Shown here one piece after another: positions 41,789 to 51,717 of a DNA stretch of 64,000 bases. Each line of letters starts with the position of its first letter. Positions within the stretch are counted from its first letter, which is position 1. The position numbers and the translations under genes were made by a program. This DNA is from Bacteroidota bacterium (GTDB lineage: Bacteria > Bacteroidota > Bacteroidia > Chitinophagales > Saprospiraceae): NCBI GenBank assembly GCA_030147525.1, contig JASBVF010000002.1, positions 248,001 through 312,000 on the forward strand, written 5' to 3'. Under the pieces are notes generated by a model that did not search any database, was not told the DNA's origin, and worked only from the letters and a program-made list of their open reading frames with translations.

Positions 41789-41980
41789 AAGGTAAAAAGA
41801 TATTTGTGTTCGATTTAAACTTCTCTAAAACGGGAAGAAGCGACACTACACGACTTAATAAACTCACAATCAACATTTTATCATTTTATTTTTAATGCAA
41901 AATAATTTTACCTGAAAACCGGTACGCTATCATAAAAAATGAACTTCCCAATTCCCCGGCCTGATAGTGACAGCTTTTCT

Positions 41981-41988
41981 TATTTTTG
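41981..41988 (+). promoter_or_regulatory. Putative -7 box of uppS
   Basis: TATTTTTG matches TAnnTTTG and lies 72 bases before the start codon. No -33 TTTG at the ideal spacing. Confidence 0.45.
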
Positions 41989-42060
41989 CAGCCGCTGAGC
42001 AAAAATGACATTGGTTAAAACTAAAGTAAAAGCCCATTCCACTGTCTGCAGCTTTCCAAG

Positions 42061-42801
42061 ATGGATTTGAAATCACAAATTAACCTGGAAAAATTACCAC
42101 GCCACATTGCCGTCATCATGGACGGAAACGGGCGTTGGGCCAAGGAGCACGGCATGCCTCGTGTCTTCGGTCATCGTAATGGTGTAAAGGCAGTACGTGA
42201 AACAACGGAAGCCTGTGCCGAGCTGGGGGTGGAATACCTCACACTTTATGCTTTTTCTACCGAAAACTGGAGCCGGCCGCAAACCGAGGTAAATGCATTG
42301 ATGGCTTTGCTGGTGGAGACCATTAAAAACGAGGTCAAAACACTGAATAAAAACAGCATCCGGCTGAAAGCCATTGGCGATATTTCAAAGCTGCCACCCA
42401 AAAGTTACAACGCACTCCGCAGCGCCATGGAGGATACCAGCCAAAACGAGCGGATGACACTCGTATTGGCACTCAACTACAGCTCACGCTGGGAAATCGT
42501 TGAGGCTGCAAAAAAGCTGGCAGAACAGGCAAAGGCAGGTGAACTTTCCCCGAAAGACATAGACAATGACGTTTTTTCAAATGCACTCGCTACACAGGGA
42601 ATGCCTGATCCGGAGCTTTTGATTCGTACAAGCGGAGAAACGAGAATCAGTAATTATCTACTCTGGCAGATTGCTTACACCGAGCTGTATTTTACACCGG
42701 TCCGCTGGCCGGATTTTCGAAAAGAACATCTCTACGAGGCTATACTCAATTTTCAGCAGCGGGAACGCCGCTTCGGAAAAACCAGCGAACAGCTTACATA
42801 A
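42061..42801 (+). CDS. uppS: Isoprenyl transferase (undecaprenyl diphosphate synthase)
   Basis: 246 residues of the cis-prenyltransferase family, making the C55 carrier lipid for peptidoglycan and polysaccharides. Conserved regions: HIAVIMDGNGRWAKEHG (catalytic Asp), GHRNGVKAVRE, YLTLYAFSTENWSRP, ALNYSSRWEIVEAA, and the C-terminal PDPELLIRTSGETRISNYLL and YTELYFTPVRWPDF. Length is normal. It precedes bamA, the common gene order in Bacteroidota; a hairpin and a 288-base gap lie between them. Confidence 0.95.
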   Translation: MDLKSQINLEKLPRHIAVIMDGNGRWAKEHGMPRVFGHRNGVKAVRETTEACAELGVEYLTLYAFSTENWSRPQTEVNALMALLVETIKNEVKTLNKNSIRLKAIGDISKLPPKSYNALRSAMEDTSQNERMTLVLALNYSSRWEIVEAAKKLAEQAKAGELSPKDIDNDVFSNALATQGMPDPELLIRTSGETRISNYLLWQIAYTELYFTPVRWPDFRKEHLYEAILNFQQRERRFGKTSEQLT

Positions 42802-42839
42802 CCAAGGCAAAAGCCTGAAGTAGATATTATTCTCCGAAA

Positions 42840-42875
42840 GAGGTTGTTTCACAAAAAACAGCCTTTCATTTTTTA
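42840..42875 (+). terminator. Hairpin after uppS
   Basis: GGTTGTTT (42842-42849) pairs with AAACAGCC (42856-42863) with one G-U pair, extended by weaker pairs, and is followed by a T-rich stretch ATTTTTTAA. Confidence 0.5.
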
Positions 42876-43089
42876 AAAAAATGCACGTTCGGACTTCCGG
42901 TTGCCTTTAAAATGACACCCAAACGACCTCATTGATTCGTCAATTGACCGGCACACGTACAACCTTTGATATTAATGGCTACACTTTTTCGGTACACGGT
43001 CAAATCCGTAATTTTTACCTCACATCCACACGAGTTAACGTAAAGCTGCGTTTCTTTGCAGTCTTTTCGCAAAAGCAGAGATATCTGGC

Positions 43090-45654
43090 ATGAATAAATT
43101 ATTTAGCTTTTTACTACTTCTGGCAAGTCCTTTCATCTTTATGAACAGCCTTTCGGCTCAAAGTGAAAGTGTAACTGACACCATCCCTATCCTCGATTAT
43201 TCCAAAGCCCGTGATTACGAGCTTGGCGGCGTAACTGTAACCGGCGCCAAATTCAGCGACCCCAATGCAATTATTTCCATTGCCGGTTTCCGGGTCGGAG
43301 ATCGCATACGCATTCCGGGCGGCGACATCCCGAGGGCTTTGAAAGCACTTTGGAAGCTGAGCCTTTTTACCGATGTTCAGATTTACAAGGAAAAAACCAT
43401 CGGGGATGTAATCTTCCTTGAAATTGCTGTTCAGGAGCGCCCCCGCCTTACCTCTCACTCTTACAAAGGAGCAAAAAAAGGATCGCACGATGACCTGAAC
43501 GAGCAGGTAAACAAACACCTAATTAAAGGTGGTATCGTCACTGAATCCACAAAAGCTACTGCCGCTTTTGCTATTAAAAAATACTACATCGAAAAGGGAT
43601 ATTACGATGTAGAAGTGGATGTGGAAGAAGTACCTGACACAACCAGGGTAAACTCTGTTCGCCTTGTTTTCAATGTAGACAAGGGCAGCAAAGTAAAAAT
43701 CCAGGATATCACTTTCTCGGGAAATACGAACATCAAGGATAGCAAACTGCGAAACCTGATGAAAGAAACCCGCCGGAGGAAACGCCTCCTCTCCTCCTCT
43801 AAACTTATCAGAACCGACTACGAGGAAGACAAAAAGAAAATTATTGAGCACTACAATAAAAACGGCTTCCGTGATGCCCTCATCCTGAAAGACAGTATCT
43901 GGCGGGAAAAAGACGGCGACCTGCGCATTCACATTTCACTGAATGAAGGTAACCGCTACTACTTCCGAAATATCACCTGGAAAGGCAACTCCATCTACGA
44001 TACCAAAACACTGACCAACGTACTCGGCATCAACAGTGGCGACGTTTACAACAGCGAACTCCTCGACACACGACTGAAATTCAGCCAGGACGGCCGGGAC
44101 GTGAGCTCGCTGTACATGGACAACGGTTACCTTTTCTTCAGTGTCGATCCTGTTGAAGTGGCTGTTTCCGATGATTCCATCGACCTGGAGTTGCGGATTT
44201 TTGAAGGGCCGCAGGCTACCATCGACAAGGTGATCATCAAAGGAAACGACCGTACGCACGAGCACGTGATCCGCCGGGAGCTTTTCACCGTGCCTGGTGA
44301 AAAATTCAGCCGCTCGGACATCATTCGCTCACAGCGACAGATTATCAACCTCGGTTATTTCAACCCGGAAAACCTGGGTATCAACACCCCCGTAAACCCA
44401 CAGCGTGGAACGGTGGATATTGAGTACACCGTGGAGGAAAAGCCTTCCGACCAGCTTGAACTTTCCGCCGGCTGGGGTGGTCGTGGTCGTGGTGTTATCG
44501 GAACCCTGGGGGTTGCATTCAACAACTTCTCAGCCCGCAATATTTTCAACAAAGGAACCTGGAGCCCGCTCCCGCAGGGAGATGGCCAGCGCTTATCGTT
44601 GCGTGCGCAGACCAACGGGCGTTTTTTCCAGTCTTACAATATGTCATTCACGGAGCCATGGCTGGGTGGTAAAAAACCAAACTCCCTGACCGTGGCAGGC
44701 TACATGTCCATTTTGACCAACGGCTACAACAAAAGCAGCGACCTGTTCGGGAAGCTGACCAACGCCGGTGTAACCATCAGCCTGGGCACACGCCTCAAAT
44801 TTCCGGATGACAACTTCGTCTCCTCAACAGCGCTCAACCTTCAAAACATTTCACTCGAAAACTACATCTTCAGCAGCCGGGGCTTATTCCGTACTGATCG
44901 GGGCGAAACCGTAACCGAAGGTAACTTCCGGAACTTCAGCATTACGCAAACGATTGCCCGTACGACGATCAACAACCCGATCTTCCCGCAGGAAGGGTCA
45001 AGGGTATCGCTCTCAGTACAGCTGACGCCACCTTATTCGTTGTTCAGAAGCGACAACCTTGGCAGCGCTCCTCCGGAAGAGCGTTTCCAGTTTTTGGAAT
45101 ACCACAAGTGGAAAGTCAATGCCGAGTGGTACCAGACTTTGGTTGGCAAGTTGGTCGTGAAAGCGGAGGCGAAATTCGGCTTCATGGGAGCTTACAACAG
45201 CGATGTCGGTATTTCACCATTTGAGCGATTCCAGTTGGGTGGCGACGGTTTGAACAACCAACAGTTCGGGTTTTTCACCGGAACGGAAATCATCTCGATG
45301 CGTGGCTACCAGCCTACCGAGATTGAAAATAACCGTTTCAACCAAAACAACCCGAATGACATGAACGCCACGCCTCTTTACCAAAAAATCACCATCGAGT
45401 TGCGTTACCCGCTGTCGCTTAACCCAAGCTCAACGATTTACCTGCACACATTTGCGCAGGGAGGTAATGCCTGGAAACGCTCACGTGACTACAATCCTTT
45501 CGACATGAAGCGTTCGGTAGGAGCTGGGTTGCGGGTCTTCCTGCCAATGTTCGGAGTACTCGGCTTTGACTATGGTATCGGGTTCGATAAACCAGGCAGC
45601 ACACTTTCCGAGCTGGCCAGGTTTAATATCGTGCTCGGGTTCGAGCCGGAGTAA
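43090..45654 (+). CDS. bamA: Outer-membrane protein assembly factor BamA
   Basis: 854 residues: signal peptide (about 1-24), five POTRA domains (about 40-430; the second begins near RPRLTSHSYKG, the fifth near GPQATIDKVIIKGND) and a 16-strand barrel (about 460-854) ending in an aromatic-rich terminal strand (FNIVLGFEPE). BamA inserts beta-barrels such as the TonB receptor and PorP/SprF proteins in this window. POTRA segments with NLGYFNPENLGINTPVNPQ and VDIEYTVEEKPSDQLELSAG are typical. It is followed by a strong terminator. Confidence 0.95.
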   Translation: MNKLFSFLLLLASPFIFMNSLSAQSESVTDTIPILDYSKARDYELGGVTVTGAKFSDPNAIISIAGFRVGDRIRIPGGDIPRALKALWKLSLFTDVQIYKEKTIGDVIFLEIAVQERPRLTSHSYKGAKKGSHDDLNEQVNKHLIKGGIVTESTKATAAFAIKKYYIEKGYYDVEVDVEEVPDTTRVNSVRLVFNVDKGSKVKIQDITFSGNTNIKDSKLRNLMKETRRRKRLLSSSKLIRTDYEEDKKKIIEHYNKNGFRDALILKDSIWREKDGDLRIHISLNEGNRYYFRNITWKGNSIYDTKTLTNVLGINSGDVYNSELLDTRLKFSQDGRDVSSLYMDNGYLFFSVDPVEVAVSDDSIDLELRIFEGPQATIDKVIIKGNDRTHEHVIRRELFTVPGEKFSRSDIIRSQRQIINLGYFNPENLGINTPVNPQRGTVDIEYTVEEKPSDQLELSAGWGGRGRGVIGTLGVAFNNFSARNIFNKGTWSPLPQGDGQRLSLRAQTNGRFFQSYNMSFTEPWLGGKKPNSLTVAGYMSILTNGYNKSSDLFGKLTNAGVTISLGTRLKFPDDNFVSSTALNLQNISLENYIFSSRGLFRTDRGETVTEGNFRNFSITQTIARTTINNPIFPQEGSRVSLSVQLTPPYSLFRSDNLGSAPPEERFQFLEYHKWKVNAEWYQTLVGKLVVKAEAKFGFMGAYNSDVGISPFERFQLGGDGLNNQQFGFFTGTEIISMRGYQPTEIENNRFNQNNPNDMNATPLYQKITIELRYPLSLNPSSTIYLHTFAQGGNAWKRSRDYNPFDMKRSVGAGLRVFLPMFGVLGFDYGIGFDKPGSTLSELARFNIVLGFEPE

Positions 45655-45676
45655 CAGAAAGTTTTCTTAAAAAAAA

Positions 45677-45710
45677 ACGGGGCCGTGCAATCCAGTATGC
45701 ACGGCCCCGT
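45677..45710 (+). terminator. Intrinsic terminator after bamA
   Basis: A 13-bp G/C-rich stem (ACGGGGCCGTGCA, 45677-45689 with 45698-45710), 8-base loop, preceded by an A tract and followed by a T tract of ten or more, active in the + direction and probably also against the convergent gene. Confidence 0.9.
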
Positions 45711-45736
45711 TTTTTTTTTTGATCATTGCCCAATCA

Positions 45737-46081
45737 TCAAACAATGTCGTCATTGTTGATTTTCTTTTTTACGATCAAATAATAAAGAATCAAACCTGCT
45801 CCGCCAAAAATTAGCATCATGCCAAAGTAGGCAGGACCTTCCTCCATCCCGATGCTGTCCAGTAAACCACCTGCAAAAAGCCCCAAGCCAACGCCAACGG
45901 CAGCCATGCCAAACTTCAGTGCTGAGTTACTGTCTTTATCTTCTCTAAAAATACTGGCTTCTTGTCCATGTTGGATAAGTGCCATTCTAATCTTATGGCG
46001 GGAACTGAAAAATAAGTATGCGACCACGATGATGGTGGTAAAAACGCTGATGATTGCGACGATGCCGGTGATATCTATCAT
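45737..46081 (-). CDS. Small membrane protein, DUF6249-like
   Basis: 114 residues with three hydrophobic helices: an N-terminal one (GIVAIISVFTTIIVVAYLFF), a Gly-rich pair (MAAVGVGLGLFAGGLLD, FGMMLIFGGAGLILYYLIV) and a cytoplasmic loop HKIRMALIQHGQEASIFRED between them. The arrangement looks like DUF6249, small Bacteroidota membrane proteins, some encoded near sigma factor genes. Its function is unknown. Confidence 0.6.
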   Translation of the reverse strand: MIDITGIVAIISVFTTIIVVAYLFFSSRHKIRMALIQHGQEASIFREDKDSNSALKFGMAAVGVGLGLFAGGLLDSIGMEEGPAYFGMMLIFGGAGLILYYLIVKKKINNDDIV

Positions 46082-46230
46082 TTTCGGAATTTTTTAGTAA
46101 ATTAATTGGTGTACGCCGGTTTGGACGGTAGAAAAAATAAAGCGGTTACAGTTATTTTAAAAAAAACACAAACCTTGATGAAACTTGCTCATTTTTTTCC
46201 TGAAGTCAGGCAAGAATTGCAGGGTTTATG

Positions 46231-46238
46231 TACTTTTG
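46231..46238 (+). promoter_or_regulatory. Possible -7 box upstream of the 136-residue hypothetical gene
   Basis: TACTTTTG fits TAnnTTTG, 133 bases before the start at 46372. Long leader and no -33 match make it weak. Confidence 0.3.
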
Positions 46239-46371
46239 TCAGCACATTCATTCGCACAAGATCAAGAAAAAAACAAAACGGGATGCCGCTTTTTACGCCC
46301 TATTTTCGTTTCAAGTAAAAAGTTCTGAACAGGATTTTTTTACTGACTGACCAACATGAAACCTAACTACA

Positions 46372-46782
46372 ATGGCCATCCACTGGAATACAGACAAACT
46401 TAATCAGTACCTGTCACGAATCGACGGGGCAATTGTAGCAGGCCGCTACAACCTTGCGTTGAAATTAGCCCACCGCCTGCTAAAACAGTATTACCATTCC
46501 TGCATCACCAGCAACAACATCTCCACAGAGCAAATGCAAGCCGACAATGTTCGGGTCATGGCAATTTACATTTGCAAGCATCTGCTAAGCCATTTCAGGA
46601 AGTATGAAATCCCCTACTCCGAACGCAGGCTGATGTTTATCTCGCTGGTATCCAACGTTATTTTTATTTCGGCTATGAACCTTTCCGACACCGACGACGT
46701 GCTGACGGACAAGGCGCTCGCCACGTATGCAAGGGAAAATGTACACCATATCATTTCTTACCTTATGCGGTATTTTTCGTGA
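46372..46782 (+). CDS. Hypothetical protein, helical
   Basis: 136 residues, mostly alpha-helical, without signal peptide or membrane segment. Recognisable features are a TPR-like first helix pair (GAIVAGRYNLALKLAHRLLK) and basic and hydrophobic residues in the middle (VMAIYICKHLLSHFRKYEIP). I do not recognise the family. It is isolated between two terminators and converges on the giant secreted protein. Coding nature rests on normal codon use, full-length frame and absence of a better frame. Confidence 0.55.
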   Translation: MAIHWNTDKLNQYLSRIDGAIVAGRYNLALKLAHRLLKQYYHSCITSNNISTEQMQADNVRVMAIYICKHLLSHFRKYEIPYSERRLMFISLVSNVIFISAMNLSDTDDVLTDKALATYARENVHHIISYLMRYFS

Positions 46783-46827
46783 CAGATGGATATTGTGAAA
46801 GAGGCCGGCAGGCGAGTAAGCCGGAAC

Positions 46828-46873
46828 TCAAAGAGGCCCACCTAAATTGTCAGTTTTAGGTGAGCCTCTTTGA
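46828..46873. terminator. Bidirectional terminator, 19-bp stem
   Basis: Arms 46828-46846 and 46855-46873 pair at 18 of 19 positions around an 8-base loop between two convergent genes (ends 46782 and 46885). Confidence 0.8.
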
Positions 46874-46884
46874 ATTTTCCAGAC

Positions 46885-49800
46885 TTACCTTCCCACAACG
46901 ATTCTTCTTACCATCACATTTTCATCGATCACCAACCGGACGAGGTAAATGCCCGGCGCTGCCTGCGACAGGTCGAAGGAAAGCGTTTCGCTCAAAACCA
47001 ACGACCGTTGCTCCGGCTGAACCGGTCTGCCGGTGAGGTCGAAAATCTGAACGTGTGCATCTGCCGCTTGTGTTAATTCAAATTTCACAAACAGGCGGTT
47101 CGAAACCGGATTGGGTTGCAGTGAAATGCGGCCCTCCATTGCCGGTTCGGAAGTGCTGGTAAGTTGCTCGACGATAAAGGTTTCAGATACGGTACAGTTG
47201 TTCTGATCGGTAGCCACCAGCATGTATTCACCCGCCGCCAACCCCGTCAGGTCCTCCTCATTTGAAAAGAAAGCCCCGTTGAAAAACCACTCGTAAGTGT
47301 AGGTTCCAACCGCACCGCCAGACATGCTGACGAAAATCGAACCGTCCATGCTCGTTCCAGTTTCGTTGGTAATTTCAACAAGTGTGATACTGATCGGATC
47401 GGGTTCGGTGATTTCGACGGTGGTGGAACTGACGCACCCGTTGCTGTCAGTGATGAAAACCGTGTAAGTGCCCGCCGTAAGGCCGGTGGCAGTTTGCGTA
47501 AGCTGGTTAGCGGGGTCATCCCATTCGTAGCTGAAGGGAGGTGTGCCGCCTAGTGTCGTGGCTGTGGCCGATCCGGTGGCTTCGCCGTTGCAGCCAGGCT
47601 CGGTGAAACTAACGTTCGAGGAGAAATCCGTCAAAACCACCACATTGAACGAGCAGAAAACCGTGTTGCCGTTATTGTCGTCGGCGCCCCAGGTAACTTC
47701 CGTGATGCCGGCGGGAAAAACCGAACCACTCGGCGGGCCGGAAAGGATGAACACTGTGACGTTCGAACAATTGTCGGTAGCCGTTGGCTCCGGGTAATCG
47801 ACCGCAGCTTCGCAGCCACTGGTCGTCACTGAGACCATGGGAGGGCAGAGAATTACAGGAGCTATTTCATCTACCACAAAAACCGAGGTAGCGTCAGTGG
47901 CCAGGTTGCCTGCTGCGTCGATGACAGTGAGTGTCACAATGTTTTCACCCAAATTTTCACAATCAAAATCGTACACATCGAGGAAAGTCGTGTCAATGCC
48001 GCAGTTGTCGGAACTGCCACCATCGACCATCGCAGCCGTGATGCTGCCTTTGCCGGAGGCATCGAGTGAAACGGTCAGTCCTGCGGCAAGAGCAAGTGGC
48101 GCTTCGGTGTCCGGTTCCACTTCGATTTCAACCTGGAGCGTGGCAATACAATCGAAAGCATCGCTGACAGTCACTTCATAACTTCCCGCAGCCAGGTTTT
48201 GGATCGTCGGATTCGCCGAGCCATTTGACCATGAAAAATCGTACCCCGGTGTGCCGCCTGCGCCGTTGACCGAGATCGACCCGGTCATCTGACCGGGACA
48301 CTCGAGGTTCGTTTGGCTGAGCAGATCAACGGAGAGTGCAGTGGGCTCGTTGATTTCGATGGATTCGTCGCCGGTGCAGCCATTGGCATCCGTAATGGTG
48401 ACAGTGTAGGTGCCTGCCGTCAAATTGCCAATCGTTGCCCCGCTGCCGCCATTCGACCAGGCGAAGGTGAGCGGCGCCTCGAAACCGGAAGCCGTGACGG
48501 TAGCAGAACCGTCATCGCCGCCGAAACACGTGACGTTTTCACCGCTGACGGCTGAGCTGGTGCCTGTACATCCGAACTGAGTCACCGTTGCGCAGCCGCT
48601 GAAAGTACAGCCGTTGGCATCCGTTACCGTAACGCAATATTGGCCGGGCGGCAGATTGGAGATCATCGACGTGGTGGCGCTGTTGTTCCATTCAAAATCG
48701 TAAGGCGCCACACCGCCCGACATCGATGTCGACGCTGTTCCGTTGTTGGCCCCGACCGCTGTTTCGCCGGTAGCTGTGACCGTACCGGCGAGCGCCGGTG
48801 GTTGTGAAATGTTAACCTGGATGCTGGCCGTACAATCGTTGGCATCCGTCACGGTGACGGTGTAAGTTCCCGCTGCGAGTCCCGTTTGCGAAGCACCCGA
48901 AGCACCGTTTGACCAGGAAAAGTCGTAGCCGGGCGAGCCGCCGCTTGCACTGGCCGTGGCCGCCCCGGTAGCTGCGCCATTGCAGTTGACATTTGTTTGC
49001 TGTGCAATGGAGAGGTTCAGTGCAGGCGGGGCCGTCATGGTTACATTTCCGGTCGCTTCGCAACCGTTTTCATCAGTGATCGTCACGGTAAAATTACCGG
49101 CGCCGAGGCTGCTGATGGTGGCCGTCGTTTCACCATTTGACCATAAAAAAGTAAAGGGCGAAGTGCCGCCGGTAGGGTTAGCAGTGGCCGAGCCGTTCGT
49201 ACCTCCGTGGCAGCTTGGGTTGGCGGAGGTGAAATTGAGTCCAAAACCAGCGCAGCTGAAACTGCTCACCGTTACCGTCTGGGCGGAGGTACAGCCGTTG
49301 TCATCGGTCACCGTGACGGTGTAATTGCCGGGTTCGAGGCCGCTGATGGTGGCTGTTGTTTCACCATTGCTCCATGCGTAAGCATAAGCCGGGACACCGC
49401 CGGTCGGGGCAGCCGTGGCCGAGCCGTCGTTAGCGCCGACGGAGGATTCGCCGGTGGCCGTTGCGTTAGCGGCGAGCGCAGGTGGCTGAGTAATCGTGGC
49501 GCTGGCGGTGGCTGTGCAACCATCGCTGTCCGAAACGGTAGCGGTGTAGATTCCGGCAGGGAGGTTACTAATTTGGGCGGTGTTGCCGCCGTTCGACCAG
49601 GCGTAGGTAAATGTTCCCGTGCCATTGCTGCCTTGAACCGTTGCACTACCGGTGTTGGCGCCGTTGCAGTTCACATTGGTTTGTGCTGAAATACTGGCCG
49701 TCGGCGCCGGTGACTGCGTGACAGTCGTGGCATCGGTAGCAGTGCAGCCGTTGGCCGTATTCGTAACGGTGATGGAGTAATTACCCGCCATATTCACAGT

Positions 49801-51717
49801 CGGATTGGCGGTATTCCCGCCTGACTGAATGCCGGGGCCACTCCATGCGTAGGTGAAATTGGCCCCCTGCGAAGAGCCGGAGCCGTTCAGCACGACGACG
49901 GTGTTGTTACAGTTGAGTGCCATGCCGGGGCCGGCATCAGCAGTTGGCGGCGTTGTGTTGGACACCACCGTAACGCTCGAAGTGGCTGTGCAACCGTTGA
50001 CGGAGTTAGTGACGGTCAGGGTGTAAATTCCCGCTGCGTTCACCACCGGCATGGTCGTCGTTGCTCCGCTGACGATACTGCCGTTCGAGGTGGTCCAGAG
50101 GTAGGTGAAATTTGCGCCCGACGATGACGCCGAGCCGTTGAGGGTGACGCTGGACGTGGTGCAGGTGAGTGGGGAAGCACTGCCTGCGTTAGCGACGGGC
50201 GCTGTGGTGTTTTGTGAAACGGAAGTGCAATCGGTAGCAGTACAGCCGTTGGCCGTGTTTGTGACCAGCAGGCAATAGGTTCCTGCGGCGTTTACGGTTG
50301 GTGTCAAAGTGTTAGCACCCGAAACGATATTACCATTCGAAGTGGTCCAGAGGTAAGTGAAATTCGCACCGGACGAGGAACCGGCACCGTTCAGCATCAC
50401 TTGCGGCGTTGCGCAGGTGATGACCATGTTGGCGCCTGCGTTGGAAGTGGGTGCGATGAAATTACTCGTAACGGAGGTGACATCTGAGGATGTACATCCG
50501 TTGCTCGTGTTGGTGACGGTAAGCGTGTAGGTTCCGCTGGCCCCAACCTGTGGGGAGAGCGTATTGGCGCCGCTGATGATCTGACCGTTGGTAGTCGTCC
50601 AGAGGTAGGTAAAATTTCCGCCTGTGGAAGAGCCTGTACCGTTAAGGGTAGTGGTGGGGTTACCGCAATTGATTTGGGCGACAGGCCCGGCCTCAGCAGT
50701 TGGGGGCATGATGTCGGCAGTGATGTTGACGGTAGCTGTTTTTGTACAAAAATTGGCATCCGTCACCGTAACAGTGTGCGTCCCGGCGGAGAGGTTGCTG
50801 GCTGTTGCCCCGGTTGCTCCTGATGACCAAGCGTAAGAGTACCCGCCTGTTCCGCCCGAACCCATCGCTGTGGCACTGCCGGACGGGATTAAACAGTTGA
50901 TATTGACCTGGTTGATGATGCTGGCGTTGAGCTGCGTCGGTTGAGTGATGGTCACGGAAGCAGTGCCGTTGCCCCCGGAGCCGTTGGTGACGGTAACGGT
51001 GTAGGTTCCGGCAGAGAGGTTGCTGGCAGTTTGGGTGGTAGCTCCGTTTGACCAATTGTAGCTGTAAGGTCCGCCTCCACCACCGGAGGGGTTGGCCGTG
51101 GCGCTGCCGTTGCTGCCGCCGAAGCAGGAAACGTTGTTGGAGGTGACGGTTACAGAAATAACACCCCCGCCCATCATCATGCCGGTAGCCTGGGTCAGGA
51201 CAATATTATCACCACTGCTGTTGCCATTGTTGTTAGCCAGGTTGGCAGCGGCGTACATGGTAATGGCGCCGGACCCGGAGGCCGGGGAAGTCCAGTTGAC
51301 GGTGAAATTGAGATCGTTATTTCCTCCGAATAAAACAGCGGGGTTGTGCTCGAAATAAGTAAATCCAGCCTCGGTTTGCAGCGTTGAACTCGGCCCCGGA
51401 CTTGAAAGCGTACCGGAGTTGTTGTTGCTTGCGTTTTGCACAACCATTTGAAACCCGCCCATTATTGGAGCTGTGTTTGTCCGGGTAACAGTCACGGTGA
51501 TCGGATACAATGTATTTGGGGTGATCGTGGGAGGAAGACCGGTAATCGTCACCTGGCCGGTGCCGGAGCCGGGCGAAGAATGGCAGGCGGTGCAGTTCGA
51601 ACCGGGATTAGGAGCACCGGTGTAGCCGTTCGGCGGGTTGTTGCTCCAGGAAATAAAAAGTACAAGGGCCATCATTGCCCAAAAAAATGCATAAACAGGA
51701 GTAAGCTTTTTTTTCAT
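46885..51717 (-). CDS. Giant secreted repeat protein with SprB repeats and type A T9SS sorting domain
   Basis: 1610 residues. After a signal peptide comes a Reeler/choice-of-anchor-like domain (about 30-185) whose start contains CTACH (42-46). Then two SprB repeats (about 195-330), four Ig/PKD-like repeats of about 88 residues (about 335-690), about six SprB repeats (about 690-1190; each with GTYTVTVTD-like ends), an HYR-type domain (about 1190-1330; DNCSNVTVFILSG), two further SprB repeats, and a C-terminal T9SS sorting domain (about 1525-1610; QPNPVSNRLFVKFEL, APGIYLVRLVI). SprB is the gliding adhesin of Flavobacterium johnsoniae, so a surface adhesin role is likely. It has no PorP/SprF gene next to it; that locus lies 1.2 kb further on. 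Confidence 0.9.
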   Translation of the reverse strand: MKKKLTPVYAFFWAMMALVLFISWSNNPPNGYTGAPNPGSNCTACHSSPGSGTGQVTITGLPPTITPNTLYPITVTVTRTNTAPIMGGFQMVVQNASNNNSGTLSSPGPSSTLQTEAGFTYFEHNPAVLFGGNNDLNFTVNWTSPASGSGAITMYAAANLANNNGNSSGDNIVLTQATGMMMGGGVISVTVTSNNVSCFGGSNGSATANPSGGGGGPYSYNWSNGATTQTASNLSAGTYTVTVTNGSGGNGTASVTITQPTQLNASIINQVNINCLIPSGSATAMGSGGTGGYSYAWSSGATGATASNLSAGTHTVTVTDANFCTKTATVNITADIMPPTAEAGPVAQINCGNPTTTLNGTGSSTGGNFTYLWTTTNGQIISGANTLSPQVGASGTYTLTVTNTSNGCTSSDVTSVTSNFIAPTSNAGANMVITCATPQVMLNGAGSSSGANFTYLWTTSNGNIVSGANTLTPTVNAAGTYCLLVTNTANGCTATDCTSVSQNTTAPVANAGSASPLTCTTSSVTLNGSASSSGANFTYLWTTSNGSIVSGATTTMPVVNAAGIYTLTVTNSVNGCTATSSVTVVSNTTPPTADAGPGMALNCNNTVVVLNGSGSSQGANFTYAWSGPGIQSGGNTANPTVNMAGNYSITVTNTANGCTATDATTVTQSPAPTASISAQTNVNCNGANTGSATVQGSNGTGTFTYAWSNGGNTAQISNLPAGIYTATVSDSDGCTATASATITQPPALAANATATGESSVGANDGSATAAPTGGVPAYAYAWSNGETTATISGLEPGNYTVTVTDDNGCTSAQTVTVSSFSCAGFGLNFTSANPSCHGGTNGSATANPTGGTSPFTFLWSNGETTATISSLGAGNFTVTITDENGCEATGNVTMTAPPALNLSIAQQTNVNCNGAATGAATASASGGSPGYDFSWSNGASGASQTGLAAGTYTVTVTDANDCTASIQVNISQPPALAGTVTATGETAVGANNGTASTSMSGGVAPYDFEWNNSATTSMISNLPPGQYCVTVTDANGCTFSGCATVTQFGCTGTSSAVSGENVTCFGGDDGSATVTASGFEAPLTFAWSNGGSGATIGNLTAGTYTVTITDANGCTGDESIEINEPTALSVDLLSQTNLECPGQMTGSISVNGAGGTPGYDFSWSNGSANPTIQNLAAGSYEVTVSDAFDCIATLQVEIEVEPDTEAPLALAAGLTVSLDASGKGSITAAMVDGGSSDNCGIDTTFLDVYDFDCENLGENIVTLTVIDAAGNLATDATSVFVVDEIAPVILCPPMVSVTTSGCEAAVDYPEPTATDNCSNVTVFILSGPPSGSVFPAGITEVTWGADDNNGNTVFCSFNVVVLTDFSSNVSFTEPGCNGEATGSATATTLGGTPPFSYEWDDPANQLTQTATGLTAGTYTVFITDSNGCVSSTTVEITEPDPISITLVEITNETGTSMDGSIFVSMSGGAVGTYTYEWFFNGAFFSNEEDLTGLAAGEYMLVATDQNNCTVSETFIVEQLTSTSEPAMEGRISLQPNPVSNRLFVKFELTQAADAHVQIFDLTGRPVQPEQRSLVLSETLSFDLSQAAPGIYLVRLVIDENVMVRRIVVGR
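49650..50720 (-). repeat. Four in-frame Ig/PKD-like repeats of about 265 bp
   Basis: Within the giant protein gene, four tandem units each contain the words TYLW or TYAW, GANT and NGCT at the same spacing (about 88 residues). High similarity between units (for example SSSGANFTYLWTTSNG in two of them) could allow recombination or misassembly. Confidence 0.75.

Noticed and set aside
46106-46318. 70-residue plus-strand frame between the DUF6249-like gene and the hypothetical gene
   Set aside because: No family, unusual composition and overlaps a possible promoter.
51577-51595. CTACH motif of the giant protein taken as evidence of a cytochrome
   Set aside because: It is a usual feature of this Reeler-like N-terminal domain; no other heme site or redox context.
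46885-51717. Repeats in the giant gene considered as a CRISPR array
   Set aside because: Units are about 200-265 bp, in frame and protein-coding, without short spacers.
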